Part shown: piece after piece, positions 9,612 to 19,508 of the stretch
How positions within the stretch are numbered: the first letter of the stretch is position 1
How the letters are laid out: every line of letters begins with the position of its first letter
From: Promethearchaeota archaeon
GTDB lineage: Archaea; Asgardarchaeota; Lokiarchaeia; Sigyniarchaeales; SOKP01
Assembly: GCA_016839705.1 (NCBI GenBank)
Contig: JAEOTR010000019.1
Location: 60,285 to 124,284 of the forward strand
Reading direction: 5' to 3'
Length of the DNA stretch: 64,000 bases
Translations under genes and position numbers: made by a program
Notes under the pieces: generated by a model
The model's database searches: none
What the model was told of the DNA's origin: nothing
What the model saw: the letters and a program-made list of their open reading frames with translations, nothing else

Positions 9612-10706
9612 ATGTGGTTGATATGTCCTATAGCTAGTGTTGGCAGAAGATTACAGCCATTTACATATTCTAAGCCAAAAGCTTTTATAAAAATTGCAGG
9701 GAAACGGATCATCGATCATATTCTTATAAAATTGAAAAACACCTTTCCAAAAGAAACGAATATCTGTTTCATTGTTGGCTATAAAAAGAGACAAATAACA
9801 GAGTATCTAAAGAAAAACCATACAGATTATTTTACTCTTCATTTTGTAGAACAAGAACCACTAGGGTATGAAGCAGATACCCCTTTTTTTAGCGGTATAG
9901 GAGATGCAATATTACTAGCAAAAGATTATGCTGATAATGATGATATTTTTGTATTTTTCAGTGATAGATTACCAATGGAAGATTATTCCCAAGTCTTATT
10001 GAATTTTCATGAAGATATATCTGATGGGGTTATAAATGTAAGACAAGTAACTAATCCTAAATTTTATGGAGTTGTTGAAATAGACGAAAATGGTATTGTT
10101 ACAACAATTGTAGAAAAACCAGAAATGCCTAAGTCCAATCTTGCTGTATCTGGTTCATATCTATTGGGGATGAGTGTTACCCCCAGATTATTTCAATTAT
10201 TAGAAGAACAAAATAAAATTCCTCTTGAAAATGGTCAAGAACACGAGATAACACCTATTATTCAAAAACTCGTCGAAGAAGGATTTAAATTTAGAATTAA
10301 TGAAATGAAAAGAGAAATATTAGATTTTGGAAGACCGGAAAGCTTACTAAATGGTAATCGCTTATTACTTTCAGAAATTAAAATTCCGGATCCAACATAT
10401 GAGAAATTAATTAAATCTGGAAATATTAATGATTCAAAAATAGTCCCTCCCGTTTTCATTGGGAAAAATACTAACATTTCTGATTCTGTTATTGGCCCAA
10501 ATGTATCTATTGGAGATAATGTGAGTCTCAAAAAATGCATATTATCTGATTCTGTTATAGGTGATGGTGCAAAGCTAAAAAGAATAATCTCTTCTGAAAG
10601 TATTATAGGTGATTATTCAACTTTAGAAGACTTAATTAAAAAAAGTATTACAATCGGAGATTCTTCTTATATCACTACATCTAATAATCAGACCAATCAA
10701 TTATAG
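9612..10706 (+). CDS. NDP-sugar pyrophosphorylase-like nucleotidyltransferase with left-handed beta-helix
   Basis: A 364-residue two-domain protein. The N-terminal Rossmann-like domain (residues 1-235) resembles glucose-1-phosphate thymidylyl/uridylyltransferases, with the nucleotide loop seen as SVGRRLQPFTYSKPKAF and an FFSDRLP metal-binding Asp. The C-terminal part (about 275-350) has hexapeptide repeats (I-G-x-x-x-x) forming a left-handed beta-helix, as in bifunctional sugar-1-phosphate nucleotidyl/acetyltransferases. It likely makes an activated sugar for glycan or lipid head-group synthesis. The usual GxGTR loop is altered to GRR, so activity is not certain. Confidence 0.8.
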   Translation: MWLICPIASVGRRLQPFTYSKPKAFIKIAGKRIIDHILIKLKNTFPKETNICFIVGYKKRQITEYLKKNHTDYFTLHFVEQEPLGYEADTPFFSGIGDAILLAKDYADNDDIFVFFSDRLPMEDYSQVLLNFHEDISDGVINVRQVTNPKFYGVVEIDENGIVTTIVEKPEMPKSNLAVSGSYLLGMSVTPRLFQLLEEQNKIPLENGQEHEITPIIQKLVEEGFKFRINEMKREILDFGRPESLLNGNRLLLSEIKIPDPTYEKLIKSGNINDSKIVPPVFIGKNTNISDSVIGPNVSIGDNVSLKKCILSDSVIGDGAKLKRIISSESIIGDYSTLEDLIKKSITIGDSSYITTSNNQTNQL

Positions 10707-10731
10707 TAAAAAAAAAGTAAGAATCGAATAT

Positions 10732-12165
10732 TCATTTTATTTCTGGTCTTTTACTTTGCCAGGGAGCAATTTCCTCAAAAGCCTTAGAAACTTGAAGTAC
10801 AGTTTTTTCATCATAGCGTTTTCCAATTATTTGCATTCCAATTGGTAATCCCGAATCTGTCCATCCACAAGGAATTGATGCTGCTGGTAAACCAGTTAGG
10901 TTAAAAGGATAAGTAAAAGAAATCCAGTTGGTTATATTTAGAGCCTTTCCCTTAACTATAGGAAATCGAGTACCAAATTCTGTTTTTTCAACTGTGAAAG
11001 CAGGACAAGGTGTAGTGGGGGTAATTAATACATCATAATCTTTAAAATACGTATGAAATACTTCGTATACCCCTTTACGTTGGGCAATGGCTTTTGCGAC
11101 GTCTTGCCCACCAAATGATAATCCTGCTTTTATAATTCCCTTTAAGTCTGGACTGAGATCTTCAGGTTTTTCATTATAAAATTTTTTGGAATCAAAGGCA
11201 TAACCCAAGGATGCGAAAATATTAAATGAATATTCAGGTTTTTTCAATTTCAATTTTACATTCTCAATATCCCAACCATATTGAGTTAATTTTTCAACTT
11301 GTTCAAGGATAACTTTTTCAACTATCTCATCAAGTAATTTAAAAAATCCTAAATTCATAGAACATCCAATCTTTAATTTTTTTGGTTTGCTATCAATTTC
11401 TTTTAAATAATCAATCCCATCGTCAGGAATAGAATATTGATCAAATGGATGATAACCCTTCATTACATTCAGCATCAAGGCAGCATCGCTAACATACCGT
11501 ACAATTGGACCATAGTGATCCATATTCCAAAAAAAAATACCCTTAACAGGATAACGCGGGATACGTCCAAATGTGGGTTTCAACCCATAGACCCCGCAGA
11601 GACTGCTGGGAACCCTGATTGATCCGCCACCGTCAGCACCTAAAGCTAATGGCCCCATTCCACTAGCAACAGCAGCAGCAGCACCTCCGCTAGAACCTCC
11701 AGATGATCTTTCCAGATCCCAGGGATTTTTGGTAAGGCCAAATATTAAATTATCCGTTATACCGGGATGATGCCCAAATTCAGGCATGTTAGTTTTTCCT
11801 AATATTACACACCCCGCTTCTCTCAATCTTTGGACAGCAATATCATCTTTTTCTGGAATCTGATTTGCATAGAATTTAGAACCATATGTAGTCCTTATTC
11901 CTTTAGTATCCATCTCATCTTTAATTGACGTCGGAATTCCCTGTAAAATCCCCATTTTTTCACCCTTCTTCACTGAGTTATCCGCTTCTTTTGCTAGATC
12001 TCTTGCTAAGTCGAAAGTAGTAGTGCAATATGCGTTGATTAAAGGATTTATCCTCTCTATTCTTTCAATTAAAGTTTCAGTAATTTCTTGCGATGTAAGT
12101 TCTTGTCTCAGTATTGAATCTCTCATGTCACAAGCAGACATAAAACAGATATCTTCTTTATACAT
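10732..12165 (-). CDS. amidase-signature family amidase (GatA-like)
   Basis: Amidase-signature hydrolase of 477 residues. The Ser-cisSer-Lys triad is visible: Lys in PTSIKDEMDTKG and the serines in the glycine/serine stretch SSGGSSGGAAAAVASG followed by GADGGGSIRVP. Such enzymes hydrolyse carboxylic amides or, as GatA, serve in tRNA-dependent transamidation; no GatB or GatC is nearby, so a free-standing amidase is likelier. I chose the ATG at 12165 (MYKEDICF); a 13-residue longer start is possible but has no support. The gene is divergent from the HAD gene that follows. Confidence 0.85.
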   Translation of the reverse strand: MYKEDICFMSACDMRDSILRQELTSQEITETLIERIERINPLINAYCTTTFDLARDLAKEADNSVKKGEKMGILQGIPTSIKDEMDTKGIRTTYGSKFYANQIPEKDDIAVQRLREAGCVILGKTNMPEFGHHPGITDNLIFGLTKNPWDLERSSGGSSGGAAAAVASGMGPLALGADGGGSIRVPSSLCGVYGLKPTFGRIPRYPVKGIFFWNMDHYGPIVRYVSDAALMLNVMKGYHPFDQYSIPDDGIDYLKEIDSKPKKLKIGCSMNLGFFKLLDEIVEKVILEQVEKLTQYGWDIENVKLKLKKPEYSFNIFASLGYAFDSKKFYNEKPEDLSPDLKGIIKAGLSFGGQDVAKAIAQRKGVYEVFHTYFKDYDVLITPTTPCPAFTVEKTEFGTRFPIVKGKALNITNWISFTYPFNLTGLPAASIPCGWTDSGLPIGMQIIGKRYDEKTVLQVSKAFEEIAPWQSKRPEIK

Positions 12166-12298
12166 TATTATCAATTGTATTTTTTCGATTTTGTTAAAAT
12201 ACAATGTGATAAAAGAGAATATAAATGATTGCTTATTTTGGAATATACAAAATGCTTCAGTACTTTAAAAAAATCTTTAAAGAAACTTGGAAAAGAAA

Positions 12299-13054
12299 AT
12301 GATAAAAGGAGTTTTTTTTGATCTTTTCGGAACGTTAATGATTTACACTGATATGCAAGAAGCTTGGGAAAACTGGTTACAAACACTTTATGATTGTTTT
12401 GAAGATTGTGGACTAAAAATGTCTCAAAAATCATTTGCATCAAAGTGTAACGGGTTTCTTGCAAAGGAAGAACCAGAATTTAAAAAATTTAATCTGACTA
12501 TTTATGAGAAACGGCTTTATTCCTTAGGCCTTGATTTAAAGTTACAATTAGAAATAGAAGATATAAGAGAAATGGCAAATAAAACAATAAAAGCTTGGCA
12601 AAAATTTGTACCTTTAGATCCAGATGCAATCTCAATATTAGAAGTGTTAGAGAAAAATAAGATCATTGCTTTAATAACGAATTTTGACCACCCACCTTAT
12701 GTCTATTCATTATTATCCGAATTAAAACTTACAAAATTTTTTAATTCAATTACAATCTCAAGTGAAGTAGGTGTTAAAAAACCCGATCCTACAATTTTTT
12801 CGTTTGCTCTAAAAGAAGCAAAATTAAAAGTTAATGAGGTTTGTTATATTGGGGATTCAAATGAAGATATAGAAGCAGCTCGGAGTGCTAAGATATACCC
12901 CATTTTAATCCAACGTAAAATTAATACTAGAAATGAAATAGTTGACGATTATAATGTAGAAGAACCGCCTTTAAATCCCGATAGATCAGTTGTTATTGAT
13001 AAGAATGTTAAAAAAATTAAGAATTTAAAGGAATTAATTAATATTGTCAATTAA
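12299..13054 (+). CDS. HAD-superfamily hydrolase
   Basis: A 251-residue haloacid dehalogenase-like hydrolase. Motif I is FFDLFGTLM, the Asp-x-Phe-Gly-Thr pattern typical of the haloacid dehalogenase/phosphonatase side of the superfamily. Motif II is the Thr in LITNFDHP, motif III is GVKKPDPTIF and motif IV is YIGDSNEDIEAA. The start is the ATG at 12299, directly before the conserved motif; a TTG 12 bases upstream is less likely. The stop overlaps the convergent aldehyde dehydrogenase stop by four bases. The substrate cannot be deduced. Confidence 0.85.
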   Translation: MIKGVFFDLFGTLMIYTDMQEAWENWLQTLYDCFEDCGLKMSQKSFASKCNGFLAKEEPEFKKFNLTIYEKRLYSLGLDLKLQLEIEDIREMANKTIKAWQKFVPLDPDAISILEVLEKNKIIALITNFDHPPYVYSLLSELKLTKFFNSITISSEVGVKKPDPTIFSFALKEAKLKVNEVCYIGDSNEDIEAARSAKIYPILIQRKINTRNEIVDDYNVEEPPLNPDRSVVIDKNVKKIKNLKELINIVN

Positions 13055-14535
13055 CTGAAAAGATCCTTTTCATTTTCTCTCAAACCGTTATATATAATTT
13101 TACTTTGAACCATTTCTCGAGGGTAATATTTTATCCCCGGGGGAAAAGAACTATCTTTCCAACCTCCCAAAGCTGTGCTGATATTAGCTTGCATGGGTTT
13201 TGAATTTATATAGAGACTTCCCGCTTGTAATTCGGTTGAGAACCGTTCAATATGTTCTGCAGGTGTATAAACAACAGCTCTCATGCCATAATTTGAATGA
13301 TTTGCGAGATGAATAGCGTCTTCAAGACTATTTGCTTTAGTTATACTTCTCACGGGTCCAAAAGCCTCTTCGCGCCATAAGAATGGAGCTTTATCAAAAT
13401 CAAGAATATTTTCTCTAGGAATTTCTACTAAAGTTGGTTTATAAAAAAGCCCATAACTTTTTCCAGTATCTATTTTTTCAGCCCCACACAAAATAGTGAC
13501 ATTTTTATGCTTCTGAGCCTCACCAACCATCACTTCCATCATCATTAAAATTCGTCGAGAACCTAAAGGGCCAATATCAGTGGACATATTCCTTGGATCA
13601 CCCATTTTTAAGGTTTCAATCTTTTTTAACACAAGTTCAACATATTCGTCATAAATGTCTTTATGAACGATTATTCTTTTCATCGAGAAACATTGCTGGC
13701 CCGAATTAGTGTAGGAAGCTATAACATTCCATTTAGCGACTAAATCTAGATTTACACCAGGCATGACTATTCCTGCATCATTTCCGGCACATTCAAATAC
13801 AAAGTTCTTAAATGGTTGATTTACCATATTAACACCAAGATATTTTTCAGTACTCTTTCGAAGATGGTCAGCATAATCCATTAGGATTTGTTTTGCAGTA
13901 TGAGAAGCAGCGACTACTATTAGATTCTTTACTAAATTTGATTCAATAAAAATTTTAGTAGCAAAATCCCCGGGACTAATAACTAAATCAAATGCGCCAT
14001 TGAACGGAAAATCGCTTTCAAATATTCTCTCAATACAATATTTCATTGTTAAAGGACAAGCTGTAGAGGGTTTTATTATTGCTGGGTTACCCGTTAGAAA
14101 AGCACTACCCCAAAAATACATTGGTAAGCTCATAGGAGTATTTCTAGGTGATATCCCAATAGTAAGTCCTATAGGTTGATACTTGATCAATGAAGGTTTT
14201 CCGCTTTCCAGATCAGTTTGACTTCTATCTTGTACTAAATCTTTAAACCAATCAACAAAACTATAACCTTTCTCTATCATGGAAAATTCCCATTCAGAAT
14301 ACTTTATAGGAAGTCCTCCTTCTGCAACTATTAAATCCTTGATTTTCTCTTTATCTTTAATCAAAACATCTGCAATATCTTTAATAACGTCTATTCGTTC
14401 TTCGAGGGTTGTATTTAAAAGCTTATATTCCCATTGAGCGGTTCTCATAATTTTTTCATTAATAGTTTCTGCTGTATCAGCTTCCAGCGAATCTATAATT
14501 TCTCCCGTATATTTATTTACAACATCTAATTTCAT
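13051..14535 (-). CDS. NAD(P)-dependent aldehyde dehydrogenase
   Basis: A 494-residue aldehyde dehydrogenase family protein that oxidises an aldehyde to the acid (or acyl-CoA). The catalytic Cys lies in SGQQCFSMKR and the general-base Glu in the segment FECAGNDAGIV, which corresponds to the usual ELGGK motif but diverges from it. The cofactor-binding IKPSTACPL and late EEAFGPVRS motifs are well conserved. I chose the ATG at 14535; a TTG nine bases upstream is the alternative. The next gene upstream on this strand is a sugar epimerase-like protein, 36 bases away, so the pair may be co-transcribed. Confidence 0.88.
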   Translation of the reverse strand: MKLDVVNKYTGEIIDSLEADTAETINEKIMRTAQWEYKLLNTTLEERIDVIKDIADVLIKDKEKIKDLIVAEGGLPIKYSEWEFSMIEKGYSFVDWFKDLVQDRSQTDLESGKPSLIKYQPIGLTIGISPRNTPMSLPMYFWGSAFLTGNPAIIKPSTACPLTMKYCIERIFESDFPFNGAFDLVISPGDFATKIFIESNLVKNLIVVAASHTAKQILMDYADHLRKSTEKYLGVNMVNQPFKNFVFECAGNDAGIVMPGVNLDLVAKWNVIASYTNSGQQCFSMKRIIVHKDIYDEYVELVLKKIETLKMGDPRNMSTDIGPLGSRRILMMMEVMVGEAQKHKNVTILCGAEKIDTGKSYGLFYKPTLVEIPRENILDFDKAPFLWREEAFGPVRSITKANSLEDAIHLANHSNYGMRAVVYTPAEHIERFSTELQAGSLYINSKPMQANISTALGGWKDSSFPPGIKYYPREMVQSKIIYNGLRENEKDLFS

Positions 14536-14570
14536 GTTTATCAAGTTATTTTCTATTTTTTTATTTTATT

Positions 14571-15566
14571 TTATTTATTTTGAGACGCATAATAATTCCT
14601 ATACCAGGCTATAGTTTCTTGTAATCCAACATCTAATGGAGTAATCTTATAATCCAACACTTTTATAGCTTTATCAGAATTGTATACCCAATTATGATTT
14701 AACATTTTAACTGTTGCTCTGTTTGTATAAGGCATCTTTTTTGTAATTTTTGTTTTAATTTCACAGAGCCAACCATATAATATACCTAAACTCATTGGAA
14801 AATGTCGTGGTTTTTTTGCGTTCCCCGCAATTTCTGAAATTAAATTAAGCCAATCACCAAATTTTATGTTTACTCCACCAAGGATGAATTCATTTCCCTT
14901 CAGATTGTTCCTTTCAATAACACTAATAAAACCTTCAACAACATCATTAACATATACAAAACTTCCTATAGTATCACCTTTTCCAGGGCAACCCAAAAAT
15001 TTACCTACTGTAATATCATATATTGTTTGACCGAATATATTAAAATCTCCTGGACCATAAACGATTCCGGGGTAAAATATAATTACATCAAGACCATTTT
15101 GAATATATTTTTTGATTATTTTCTTTGCTTGAAACTTAGTTTGTGCATAATCAAGAAACAAACCCTCTTCACTTTCAAAAGTCTCATCAACAGGTTCAAC
15201 AGGAGTAGCTCCTAATGCGATAAAGGAACTAATGTAAATAAGTTTTATTCCTTTCTCAAGTGCTACTTTTGCAATATTTTCCATACCTTTGATATTAGTT
15301 TCTTCGTAAACCTTTTCATCTCTTGCCCACATTCGAGTATAGGCCGCGAGGTGGTATATCAAATCAATATCCTCCGTAGCATTATAGAGAGTTTCAATAC
15401 TATTAACATCACCTATACAATATTCGATATTCTTAAGATCTTGAAAGGTTGATATATTGCTATTCTTTCTTATTAGGAGTTTTAAATTGTACCCTAGACT
15501 ATTTAACTTTATAACCAAATGAGTTCCTAAAAAGCCAGTACCACCTGTTATTAAAATATTTACCAT
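14571..15566 (-). CDS. NAD-dependent epimerase/dehydratase (extended SDR)
   Basis: A 331-residue extended short-chain dehydrogenase. The Rossmann motif GGTGFLGTHL is at the N-terminus, an AAYTR motif follows, and the catalytic YxxxK is YAQTK near residue 140, with Ser in ISSFIAL upstream. Relatives act on nucleotide sugars, flavonoids or sterols (3-beta-hydroxysteroid dehydrogenase/dihydroflavonol reductase group). The absence of a sugar cluster immediately around leaves the substrate open. It starts with an ATG just after an AT-rich promoter-like region shared with the divergent ABC exporter genes. Confidence 0.83.
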   Translation of the reverse strand: MVNILITGGTGFLGTHLVIKLNSLGYNLKLLIRKNSNISTFQDLKNIEYCIGDVNSIETLYNATEDIDLIYHLAAYTRMWARDEKVYEETNIKGMENIAKVALEKGIKLIYISSFIALGATPVEPVDETFESEEGLFLDYAQTKFQAKKIIKKYIQNGLDVIIFYPGIVYGPGDFNIFGQTIYDITVGKFLGCPGKGDTIGSFVYVNDVVEGFISVIERNNLKGNEFILGGVNIKFGDWLNLISEIAGNAKKPRHFPMSLGILYGWLCEIKTKITKKMPYTNRATVKMLNHNWVYNSDKAIKVLDYKITPLDVGLQETIAWYRNYYASQNK

Positions 15567-15772
15567 ATTTAGACTACCAAAATGTTATTGAAACCTTATA
15601 TTTTTAAGAGTTACATCTTATGTTAAATTTTATGAGAAATGCAATAACTTTGATTTAGAATTATTAGATTATAATTTAATACTCACATCTTTGTAATTCG
15701 TAAAACCTTAATTTCTCCATTTATTTTTCATTGTAACAGATTCGAAATATTATCAGTTGGAGTTTTATTTTC

Positions 15773-17605
15773 TTGAAAAGTCAACATGTAGTAGAGCAAA
15801 ATCTAACAAACAATTCAGAATTTAGATTTGAAGAAGATTTTTTTTTCAAAGCTCGAAAGAAAGGAATAGGAGCTTGGATAGTAAGTCATATGCTATATCG
15901 GTCTAATAAATATTTATTGGCATTATTCTTCACTTCTCTTGTAATGGCATCTTATTTAAATTCATTCATTTATGTCATAATAGGTAAAGCAATTGATGTT
16001 TTCTTGGCTGGACAATCTGATCAAGTAATCATTTATACATTTCTGGTATTACTTATAGGATTGGGAGGTCCCATCTCGGGATTATTATCAAGAACTTTTC
16101 GAGAAATTATTGCTCAAAGAATAGAGAGAGATGTACGCAGAGAATTCTATTTAAATTTACTAGGTAAAAGTCAATCCTTTCATGATAATCAGAGAATAGG
16201 AGATATTATGGCTCGAGCAACGAATGATGTAAGATTATTAAATTTTCTAATATCACCCGCAGTAGCTATGCTCTTGGTTGCTGCCAATAATCTAATTGTT
16301 CCTATTTATTTAATTGGTACCTCTTATCGACTTGAATTAATGTTACTTCCAATTATATTTAGTATTATCTTTATTTTATATGTCAAAAAATTCTTAAAGA
16401 AGCTGACACCCCCCTCAGAAGAGAGGAGGATAGCCTTTGGATTTATGAACACGGTTTTAAATGAATCTCTAAGTGGGATTGAAGTTGTAAAATCTATGGC
16501 TCAGGAAGAAGATAGTATTGAGAAATATAAAGAGAGTGCCTTGAGTTATCGAGATGCTGGTATTGAACAAGGAGATATACAAGCAAAATATCTTCCTCTA
16601 TTATTTCTTTCAATAACAATTACCTTGGGTTTAGCAATCGGTGTGTTTTATAATAGAGCCAATATTTTGTCGGTTGGTGGTGTGCTAGGTTTCGTAGGAT
16701 TATTGCTAAGATTACGATTTCCTGTTAATGCTTCAATAAGATCATCTTTGATGGTGAAAGAAGCAGTTATTGGGGCACAAAGACTTTTGGAAATTATGAA
16801 TAAGAAATCAGAGATTTATGATAGTGAAGATTCTGTATCTAAAAAAATTAAAGGAAACATAAAGTTTGAAGACGTTACTTTTTCTTATCCCGGTACTCAA
16901 AACAAGGTTCTTAAAAATATTAATTTTGAAATATCTGAGGGACAAACTGTGGCAATAGTGGGAACAACCGGTTCAGGGAAAACAACACTTACAAAATTAA
17001 TTTCACGGTTGTATGATGTTGATAGTGGTCGGATTTTAATTGACGGGATTGATGTTAGAAATATTTCCTTGGAATCTCTTCGAGACCAGATTGCCTATAT
17101 TGAGCAGGATATTTTTATCTTTTCAGATTCAATCTTTGATAATATTTCTTTTGGAAGAAATCCTTCCAAGGAAGAAGTAATTTCAGTTGCTCAAGAAGCT
17201 CAGGCTCATGAATTTATAGAAGAATTACCAAATAAGTATGATACTGAGGTAGGAGAAAGAGGTGTGCAATTAAGTGGGGGAGAACGTCAACGAGTTGCAA
17301 TTGCCCGTGCTTTCATCACAAATCCAAAAATATTAGTCTTGGATGATTCCAGCTCATCAATTGATTCAGAAACGGAAGAAAGAATTCAAAAGGCAATATT
17401 CAGGGTTTTACGTGGAAGAACCACCTTCATCATAACTCATAGGCTTTCTCAGATAAGATGGGCAGATTTAATAATCGTATTAAGTCAGGGTGAAATTGTT
17501 AACCAAGGATCGCATGAATATTTGCTAAAAAACTCAGAAGAGTATCGGAAAATCTTTATTAAGCGTTTTGATAAATCATTAACTGAGCTTTTAGGAGGGG
17601 ACTAA
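15773..17605 (+). CDS. ABC exporter half-transporter, degenerate-Walker-B subunit
   Basis: A 610-residue type IV ABC exporter subunit: six membrane helices (residues about 35-330), then an ATPase domain. Walker A is GTTGSGKTT, the signature is the consensus LSGGERQRVAIARA, and the H-loop is ITHRLSQ. Walker B is VLDDSSSS, with Asp where the catalytic Glu normally stands. Thus its own nucleotide site is probably weak. The start is a TTG; no in-frame ATG occurs before residue 40. Its partner begins six bases downstream, so the two probably form a heterodimer in the membrane. Confidence 0.9.
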   Translation: MKSQHVVEQNLTNNSEFRFEEDFFFKARKKGIGAWIVSHMLYRSNKYLLALFFTSLVMASYLNSFIYVIIGKAIDVFLAGQSDQVIIYTFLVLLIGLGGPISGLLSRTFREIIAQRIERDVRREFYLNLLGKSQSFHDNQRIGDIMARATNDVRLLNFLISPAVAMLLVAANNLIVPIYLIGTSYRLELMLLPIIFSIIFILYVKKFLKKLTPPSEERRIAFGFMNTVLNESLSGIEVVKSMAQEEDSIEKYKESALSYRDAGIEQGDIQAKYLPLLFLSITITLGLAIGVFYNRANILSVGGVLGFVGLLLRLRFPVNASIRSSLMVKEAVIGAQRLLEIMNKKSEIYDSEDSVSKKIKGNIKFEDVTFSYPGTQNKVLKNINFEISEGQTVAIVGTTGSGKTTLTKLISRLYDVDSGRILIDGIDVRNISLESLRDQIAYIEQDIFIFSDSIFDNISFGRNPSKEEVISVAQEAQAHEFIEELPNKYDTEVGERGVQLSGGERQRVAIARAFITNPKILVLDDSSSSIDSETEERIQKAIFRVLRGRTTFIITHRLSQIRWADLIIVLSQGEIVNQGSHEYLLKNSEEYRKIFIKRFDKSLTELLGGD

Positions 17606-17610
17606 TTAGA

Positions 17611-19440
17611 ATGGCTAGAAGAATGGGTTATTTTGGACTAGATGAAGAAGGATATGACAGAATCTATTCAGATAAAGAATTATTTTCTAGAGTTATAAAA
17701 TTATTTAAACCATATAGACGGTCAATGGCAATTGTAATTACGTTCATTTGTCTTTCATCAGTTACCAATGGATTAACACCCTTGTTGATGACTTTAATTA
17801 TTACCCAATTAGAATTACATTCAGATCCCACTATTTTAATTTTCTTTATTATAAATACCTTAATCTTGAATTCATTAGGATATATTTTTAACTATGTAAA
17901 TAGACGTACCAGTAATCGAATGGTATATGGTGTATGCTATAATTTACGTAGACAAACTAATTTAAGAGTTCTTGAGCAAGATTTATCTTTCTTTGATAAA
18001 TATCCAACAGGAAGAATTGTCAGTAGGATAAATTCGGATGGGCAGAAATTTGGTGGTTCAGTTACTATGTTTACTGAATTAATTTCTGCTTTCTTAATGT
18101 TAATCATTGTAATCATTCCCATGATATTTATTAGTGCCTTGTTAACTGGAGTATTTATGCTAATCGTACCGGTTGTATTTGCATTTACTCTCTCTTTTCG
18201 TAAAGTTGCAAGAAGAAAATCCGTATATGGTCAACGTTCCTTAGCACAAGTCAATGCATTTGTTCAGGAATCAATGGCAGGAATTCAAATTATTAAAAGT
18301 TTTCGTCAAGAAGAAAGTCAATTTGATAATTTTGAGGAAATTAACAAACAATCATATCGTGTAAACATGAGTAGAGCGTTATATTTGTCCATACTCTTTC
18401 CAAGCTTGGATATCCTTATAGCGGTTCTATATGCTTTACTTATCTTTTTCGGGGGCAATTTCATCATTCAAGGGGTGCTAAGTGGGGCAGCTATCTATTA
18501 TTTTCTTCAAGGTTCATTAATTTTATTCGAGCCTTTACTTCAAATCGCGGGTTTTTGGCCTCAATTTCAAGAAGGATTAGCTGCTGCAGAAAGAATTTTT
18601 GCTCTTCAAGACTCTCAATCTTATATTAAGCAAGGGGATTATGTTTTAGATGCAATAAAAGGAAAAATAGAATTTGAGAATTTAGGATTTGAATATGTAG
18701 CCGGAAAACCAATTTTCAAGGATTTTAACTTAGAAATCCAACCTGGAGAAACTGTTGCTATAGTAGGGCATACTGGAGCAGGGAAGTCAAGTTTAACAAA
18801 AATTTTACTTCGCCTGTATGAATTTCAATCAGGAGATGTTCGCATAGATGGTCATAGTATACGAGATATTTCACTTACGGAATTTAGAAGATCTTTAGGA
18901 TTTATTCCTCAGGTGCCATTCCTCTGGGCAGACACAATTGAAAACAATGTTAAATATGGTTCACCTGATACCTCAAGAGAAGATGTAATCTGGGCTTTAG
19001 AACAATCTGGTGGAATGGAATGGATCAAAAATCTTGATAAAGGGTTAGATACATTTATCTTGGAAAGAGGAAAAGTTCTTTCAATGGGACAACGACAATT
19101 AATTGTATTTGCGAGAGTTTTATTACAGAACCCATCGATATTAATATTAGATGAAGCAACAGCATCAGTAGATCCTTTTACAGAAGTTCAGATCCAAGAA
19201 GCAATGGAAAGAGTCATGCAAGATCGAACAACTATTGTTATTGCCCATAGGCTCACCACTGTTAGAAATGTTAATCGAATAATTGTACTAGATCATGGGA
19301 AGATTGTTGAAGAAGGGAATCATGAGAATTTAATGCAAAAAAATGGATATTATGCTAGGTTATACAACACATATTTTAGACATCAATCATACGAATTTAT
19401 AGAAGAGATAAAGTCAAAACAATCAGAAGGAACTTTCTAA
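17611..19440 (+). CDS. ABC exporter half-transporter, catalytic-Walker-B subunit
   Basis: A 609-residue partner of the preceding exporter subunit with the same layout: six membrane helices and a C-terminal ATPase. Walker A is GHTGAGKSS, Walker B the consensus LILDEATASVD with catalytic Glu, and the H-loop is IAHRL. The signature motif is altered to LSMGQRQ. In the dimer, this subunit's Walker motifs would meet the partner's intact LSGGE, giving one full and one degenerate ATP site, as in TM287/288-type exporters. A strong ribosome-binding site (AGGAGGGG, 17593-17600) lies inside the end of the upstream gene, indicating coupled expression. Substrate unknown. Confidence 0.9.
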   Translation: MARRMGYFGLDEEGYDRIYSDKELFSRVIKLFKPYRRSMAIVITFICLSSVTNGLTPLLMTLIITQLELHSDPTILIFFIINTLILNSLGYIFNYVNRRTSNRMVYGVCYNLRRQTNLRVLEQDLSFFDKYPTGRIVSRINSDGQKFGGSVTMFTELISAFLMLIIVIIPMIFISALLTGVFMLIVPVVFAFTLSFRKVARRKSVYGQRSLAQVNAFVQESMAGIQIIKSFRQEESQFDNFEEINKQSYRVNMSRALYLSILFPSLDILIAVLYALLIFFGGNFIIQGVLSGAAIYYFLQGSLILFEPLLQIAGFWPQFQEGLAAAERIFALQDSQSYIKQGDYVLDAIKGKIEFENLGFEYVAGKPIFKDFNLEIQPGETVAIVGHTGAGKSSLTKILLRLYEFQSGDVRIDGHSIRDISLTEFRRSLGFIPQVPFLWADTIENNVKYGSPDTSREDVIWALEQSGGMEWIKNLDKGLDTFILERGKVLSMGQRQLIVFARVLLQNPSILILDEATASVDPFTEVQIQEAMERVMQDRTTIVIAHRLTTVRNVNRIIVLDHGKIVEEGNHENLMQKNGYYARLYNTYFRHQSYEFIEEIKSKQSEGTF

Positions 19441-19508
19441 ACTATCTCTTAAGATTTATATATGTGTATAAAATTCTTGAATATGAATTAATTAAAGTTT
19501 TATCATAT

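Noticed and set aside
10732..12165. GatA subunit of Glu-tRNA(Gln) amidotransferase
   Set aside because: The amidase signature fits, but no GatB or GatC gene is nearby; a stand-alone amidase is safer.
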